Notes under the pieces: generated by a model
What the model saw: only the letters and a program-made list of their open reading frames with translations
The model's database searches: none
Told to the model about the DNA's origin: nothing
Position numbers and translations under genes: made by a program
In this document: piece after piece, positions 60,919-64,000 of the stretch
Position numbering within the stretch: the stretch's first letter is position 1
How the letters are laid out: the number at the start of each line of letters is the position of its first letter
Source of the DNA: Paenibacillus tyrphae
GTDB lineage: Bacteria > Bacillota > Bacilli > Paenibacillales > NBRC-103111
DNA: 64,000 nt
Assembly (NCBI RefSeq): GCF_000722545.1
Contig: NZ_JNVM01000001.1
Location: 34,524 to 98,523 of the forward strand
Direction of reading: 5' to 3'

Positions 60919-62733
60919 CTACCTTTTGTTTTTTAGCCTTTCAAGTGCCGCAGAAAACGACTTGTTTTTTTTCTCAACTTCGACAGGTTCAAACTTTACA
61001 GCCTTCTCGTAGTACAACAATGCTTCTTGAAATTTATTTTCCGACTCCTTAATATTGCCCATATAATAATATGAATATGAGTTATAAACATTATTAGCTT
61101 CGTTTATTTCAATAGCTTTCATTAGAAATTGCTCGGCTTTTTCCTTCATATTATAACTTAAAAAAGTACTTCCTGTACTAATTAATAAATTAGTATCCTT
61201 GAAATTTTTATCTCGGACCATTTTCTGCATATTATCCCTCAAATTCGGAAACAATATAATATCTATCTCACTGATTTCTAGCTTATCACTCACTGTATTT
61301 AAAATATTTTTTAAACTTTCGCCTTCTATCAAATTAAGCAATTGACCTTCGTTATTAAAAACAATTACTTTATTATATTCTTTTATATTTATATTTTTTA
61401 TTGGTATTTTTTTTATATTCTTTTCTACCTGAATGTCACTGCTATCAATAATTGCTATATCCCAACTTACACTTATATTTTGACCAAAATAATCTTCAAT
61501 ATATTTATTTATTTTGAATGGGTTAAACGGAGTGTATAATCCAGAAACTAGAATTTTGTCCCCTGGTTCAATCTTGTTTTTAATAACTTTTAAATTCTTC
61601 AGAATATTTCTGTTACTTGATTCTTGTGATAATGTCCATTTTGTGCCTTCACTTCGATAATCAATTTTATTATAACTGTACCAACTTAGCATCATAAAAA
61701 TAACAAATAAAGTAATAGCAAAGTATACTATTTTACTTTTTAGTAACTCAACTCTAAAGAATAAAACAATACTAAAGCATAACGGAATCGCAACCCATGA
61801 ATAAAATGAGTATAAATGATTTGGCAACACAGAATATGGAATATACGCTGAAATTCCCAATAAATAAACAGCCATTATATGAAACAGTTTGTTTCTATTA
61901 TATAATGCTGTTACTATTACAGCTAATATAAAAATTAAATACGTATATATGCTTCCTGAATTTTTAAGATAAAACCAGAAAGTTTTTAGTAATGATGTAA
62001 TATTATAGTCAATATAATAAGTTGACGCATGGTCAGCACTTACATCCACAAAAGGACTTTTGCTAATATATCTGCTATGGTAAACAGAAAAAGCTATGAC
62101 AATTATTGAATATAAAGATAGTAATATTTTTTCTTTACGATTATCTTTGCTAAAGTATAATTGAATTATAAAAAATAAAATTATTGTGATATAATATGTT
62201 TCTTTTGAAAAACAACATAAAAATATCGTCAAGAAACAACTTATAAAATAGATTGTTTTTTTAGATTCACTATATTTATGCCATAAGGCAATGCTTAACA
62301 TTAAGAAAAAAAATGATATTGTATTATAAATATCATAAGAGTAGTTAAAATAAAATGAAGGATGGGAAAATAACAACAAAAGATATAATATTATAGAAAG
62401 CCATCCAATATCCATCTTTGTGAATTTTATGAAATTATAGATTAACAGAAATATACTGATAAGAAAAATAGTTATTATGCCTGCTGTAAATCCTTCTAAT
62501 CCAAACTCGCTCAAAAATGCACTTATAAATAAAACTATAAAACGAGGTCTTCCAAAAAAATCTGACCAATAAATTGATCCACTCACTGTTGAAACATTTG
62601 TAAAAATATCAGCATGAAAAGGCACAAGTGGGCTAAAATAGCCTGGGAAAACGAATCTAAGCACTACATAATATATTGAAATAATAAGCACTGCCAAATA
62701 AACCATATTTTTCTTTTTCCAAGCTATTGCCAT
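60919..62733 (-). CDS. Large membrane protein with C-terminal TPR, possible GT-C glycosyltransferase
   Basis: A 604-residue protein in very AT-rich DNA. About 10-12 membrane helices occupy residues 10-355, with an acidic-residue-bearing loop after the first helix (FHADIFTNVSTVSGSIYWSD) as in GT-C transferases. A soluble part (about 370-500) follows, then two or three TPR-like units (AEQFLMKAIEINEANNVYNS, YYYMGNIKESENKFQEALLY, YEKAVKFEP). Family not firmly recognised; O-antigen-ligase-like or mannosyltransferase-like proteins have this layout. AAGGAATTGATTGA is upstream of ATG. Confidence 0.8.
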   Translation of the reverse strand: MAIAWKKKNMVYLAVLIISIYYVVLRFVFPGYFSPLVPFHADIFTNVSTVSGSIYWSDFFGRPRFIVLFISAFLSEFGLEGFTAGIITIFLISIFLLIYNFIKFTKMDIGWLSIILYLLLLFSHPSFYFNYSYDIYNTISFFFLMLSIALWHKYSESKKTIYFISCFLTIFLCCFSKETYYITIILFFIIQLYFSKDNRKEKILLSLYSIIVIAFSVYHSRYISKSPFVDVSADHASTYYIDYNITSLLKTFWFYLKNSGSIYTYLIFILAVIVTALYNRNKLFHIMAVYLLGISAYIPYSVLPNHLYSFYSWVAIPLCFSIVLFFRVELLKSKIVYFAITLFVIFMMLSWYSYNKIDYRSEGTKWTLSQESSNRNILKNLKVIKNKIEPGDKILVSGLYTPFNPFKINKYIEDYFGQNISVSWDIAIIDSSDIQVEKNIKKIPIKNINIKEYNKVIVFNNEGQLLNLIEGESLKNILNTVSDKLEISEIDIILFPNLRDNMQKMVRDKNFKDTNLLISTGSTFLSYNMKEKAEQFLMKAIEINEANNVYNSYSYYYMGNIKESENKFQEALLYYEKAVKFEPVEVEKKNKSFSAALERLKNKR

Positions 62734-62760
62734 TCAATCAATTCCTTCATTTAAATTTAA

Positions 62761-62791
62761 TAGTATCTCTCAATTGAGAGATACTATTTTT
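62761..62791. terminator. Perfect 26-bp palindrome between GT2 and the TPR membrane protein
   Basis: TAGTATCTCTCAA/TTGAGAGATACTA, followed by TTTTTA on the plus strand and TTAAATTT on the minus strand. Confidence 0.7.
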
Positions 62792-62820
62792 AAAATTGAT
62801 TCAAGTTAAAATTCTATTTT

Positions 62821-63759
62821 TCAAAACTTTGGAAAATTTATTCTTTCTTTTTCTATAACTAATGGTCTTTTTAAGATCTGAGTGTGAATAGATCCAATAT
62901 ATTCTCCTAGAATGCCAACAAAAAATAATTGTACTGAGGAGAAGAAAAATAAACCAATGATAACCGGAGCCATACCGATTGAGAAGCTATACCAAAATAA
63001 TAATTTTGCTAATAAGTAAAACAAAGCTATCAATAGGCTAATCGCAGACATTGCAAAACCAAGCATTGCCGCTATTCTAAGCGGGACTTTAGAATGATTT
63101 GTTATTCCCAACATAGCAATATCATAGAGTGTATAAAAATTGTTACTTGTTATCCCCCTTTTTCTTGTAGGTTGATAATATTCAATTTTGTATGATTCAA
63201 AACCAATATCCGAAATAAGCCCTCTAAAGTATGGATAAGGATCATCAATTTTTTTAAGAATTTCAATTATTTTTTTATCATAAAGTCCAAAACCTGTATT
63301 ATTTTTAGTTAATTCGATTTCCGAAACCTTGTTAATAAAATTATAAAATGCTTTCCGTATAGTAAACATCAACGGAGATTCTTCACTTTTTGTTTTAACA
63401 CCTAATACGACTTTATATCCTTCTTCCCATTTTACTAGAAATTCTTTAATCATATAAGCAGGATCCTGAAGATCCCCAGCAAAAAGTATCACTGCTTCTC
63501 CTGTTGATTGTAATAAGGCATAATAAGGTGATCTTATATGTCCAAAATTTCGAGCATTAACAATAATTTTTACATTCTTATCTTCCTTAGCAATTCCTTT
63601 TAATATACTTAATGTATTATCTTTAGAAGCATTGTCAATAAAAATATGTTCATATTGATAAATTTTTAATTCCTCAAATATTTGCCTTACTTGCCGATAT
63701 ACTTCTTCAACATTGCCTTCTTCATTATAGCATGGGGTTACAATTGAGATAAGTTTCAT
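62821..63759 (-). CDS. DPM1/GtrB-like family 2 glycosyltransferase with two membrane helices
   Basis: A 312-residue polyprenyl-phosphate glycosyltransferase. SIVTPCYNEEGNVEEVYRQV, FIDNASKDNT, NFGHIRSPYYALLQSTGEA, the DxD AGDLQDPAYMI, and two C-terminal membrane helices (about 230-290). Such proteins load a sugar on undecaprenyl phosphate for use on the outer face. It pairs with the GtrA-like gene just upstream, a classic GtrA/GtrB couple. Confidence 0.92.
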   Translation of the reverse strand: MKLISIVTPCYNEEGNVEEVYRQVRQIFEELKIYQYEHIFIDNASKDNTLSILKGIAKEDKNVKIIVNARNFGHIRSPYYALLQSTGEAVILFAGDLQDPAYMIKEFLVKWEEGYKVVLGVKTKSEESPLMFTIRKAFYNFINKVSEIELTKNNTGFGLYDKKIIEILKKIDDPYPYFRGLISDIGFESYKIEYYQPTRKRGITSNNFYTLYDIAMLGITNHSKVPLRIAAMLGFAMSAISLLIALFYLLAKLLFWYSFSIGMAPVIIGLFFFSSVQLFFVGILGEYIGSIHTQILKRPLVIEKERINFPKF

Positions 63760-63768
63760 AATTTCACC

Positions 63769-64000
63769 TTAAAAAACAAATTTTTTATTCAATACATAAG
63801 ATAATATTGCAAGAGGCAGTAAAATAATAGCACCTGAAATGTATACATTTGCAATATATAAAGACAACAATTTTAAAAGAGAAACGTTAACTAAATAAAT
63901 AACTCCATAAACAATAATAAATTTAACAAATAAAGAATTCTTCTTATTATTGAAAACAAGAGTTCCAGTAGTTTTAAAATTAAATAATATGCCTAGTATT
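63769..64000 (-). CDS. GtrA family flippase-like protein (cut by the window edge)
   Basis: The last 77 codons of a minus-strand gene whose start is beyond the window. The visible part reads LGILFNFKTTGTLVFNNKKN, hydrophobic helices (FIIVYGVIYLVNVSLLKLLS, SGAIILLPLAILSYVL) and ends NKKFVF, the typical GtrA ending. GtrA proteins help move polyprenyl-linked sugars across the membrane. It is 9 nt from the GtrB-like gene. Confidence 0.75.
   Translation of the reverse strand, partial: ILGILFNFKTTGTLVFNNKKNSLFVKFIIVYGVIYLVNVSLLKLLSLYIANVYISGAIILLPLAILSYVLNKKFVF

Overview
The window looks like a chromosome segment of a spore-forming Firmicute of the Paenibacillus type. The reasons are family-level: a Gram-positive Shine-Dalgarno pattern with many TTG/GTG starts, sporulation genes (a CmpA-like protein, a YdcC-like lipoprotein), an S-layer-homology protein, the alr-ndoAI-ndoA block, sigL-type rpoN, and moderately GC-rich DNA over the first 51.5 kb. 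No rRNA, CRISPR array, prophage or complete insertion sequence is visible.

Layout. 0.1-6 kb: Nudix hydrolase, YheO-like regulator, then a c-di-GMP-I riboswitch with its own promoter and terminator ahead of a gamma-glutamyltransferase, and a chemoreceptor. 6-10.7 kb: DMT exporter, histidine kinase and response regulator, divergent from a DUF418 membrane protein. 10.8-16.4 kb: rpoN surrounded by gene debris (a UPF0316 remnant, the tail of a sigma-54 activator, a group II intron domain-V relic, a dehydrogenase remnant) and a MocR / luciferase-like oxidoreductase / Ogt cassette. 16.4-22.6 kb: msrAB, an acetyltransferase, a diguanylate cyclase and cydAB with two very small genes and an Fnr/CRP-type box. 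22.6-36.5 kb: housekeeping genes (pgi, tkt, purU, nfo, ppnP), a dehydrogenase fused to a PilZ domain, and a second diguanylate cyclase. 36.5-45 kb: SLH protein, glycerophosphodiesterase, a YhgE/Pip protein, small proteins, five tRNAs (Leu, Leu, Glu, Ser, Asn), a csbD gene with an in-frame stop, and corA. 44-51.5 kb: SprT-like protein, cmpA, tex, ndoA/ndoAI, alr and a LolA-like lipoprotein. 51.6-64 kb: a visibly AT-rich surface-glycan cluster, all on the minus strand: rfbABCD, glycosyltransferases, a polyprenyl-phosphate sugar transferase, APS kinase, a PAPS-type sulfotransferase, a TauE/SafE permease and a GtrA-like protein cut by the window edge.

Two themes stand out. The first is c-di-GMP: one riboswitch, two GGDEF enzymes (one with and one without the RxxD inhibitory site) and a 423-residue protein that joins a complete beta-hydroxyacid dehydrogenase to a PilZ domain, which could be a c-di-GMP-controlled metabolic enzyme. 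The second is sulfation: APS kinase, sulfotransferase and a sulfur-anion permease lie inside a dTDP-rhamnose/exopolysaccharide cluster, suggesting a sulfated surface glycan, which would be unusual for a Gram-positive spore former. Both are inferences from domain content and context.
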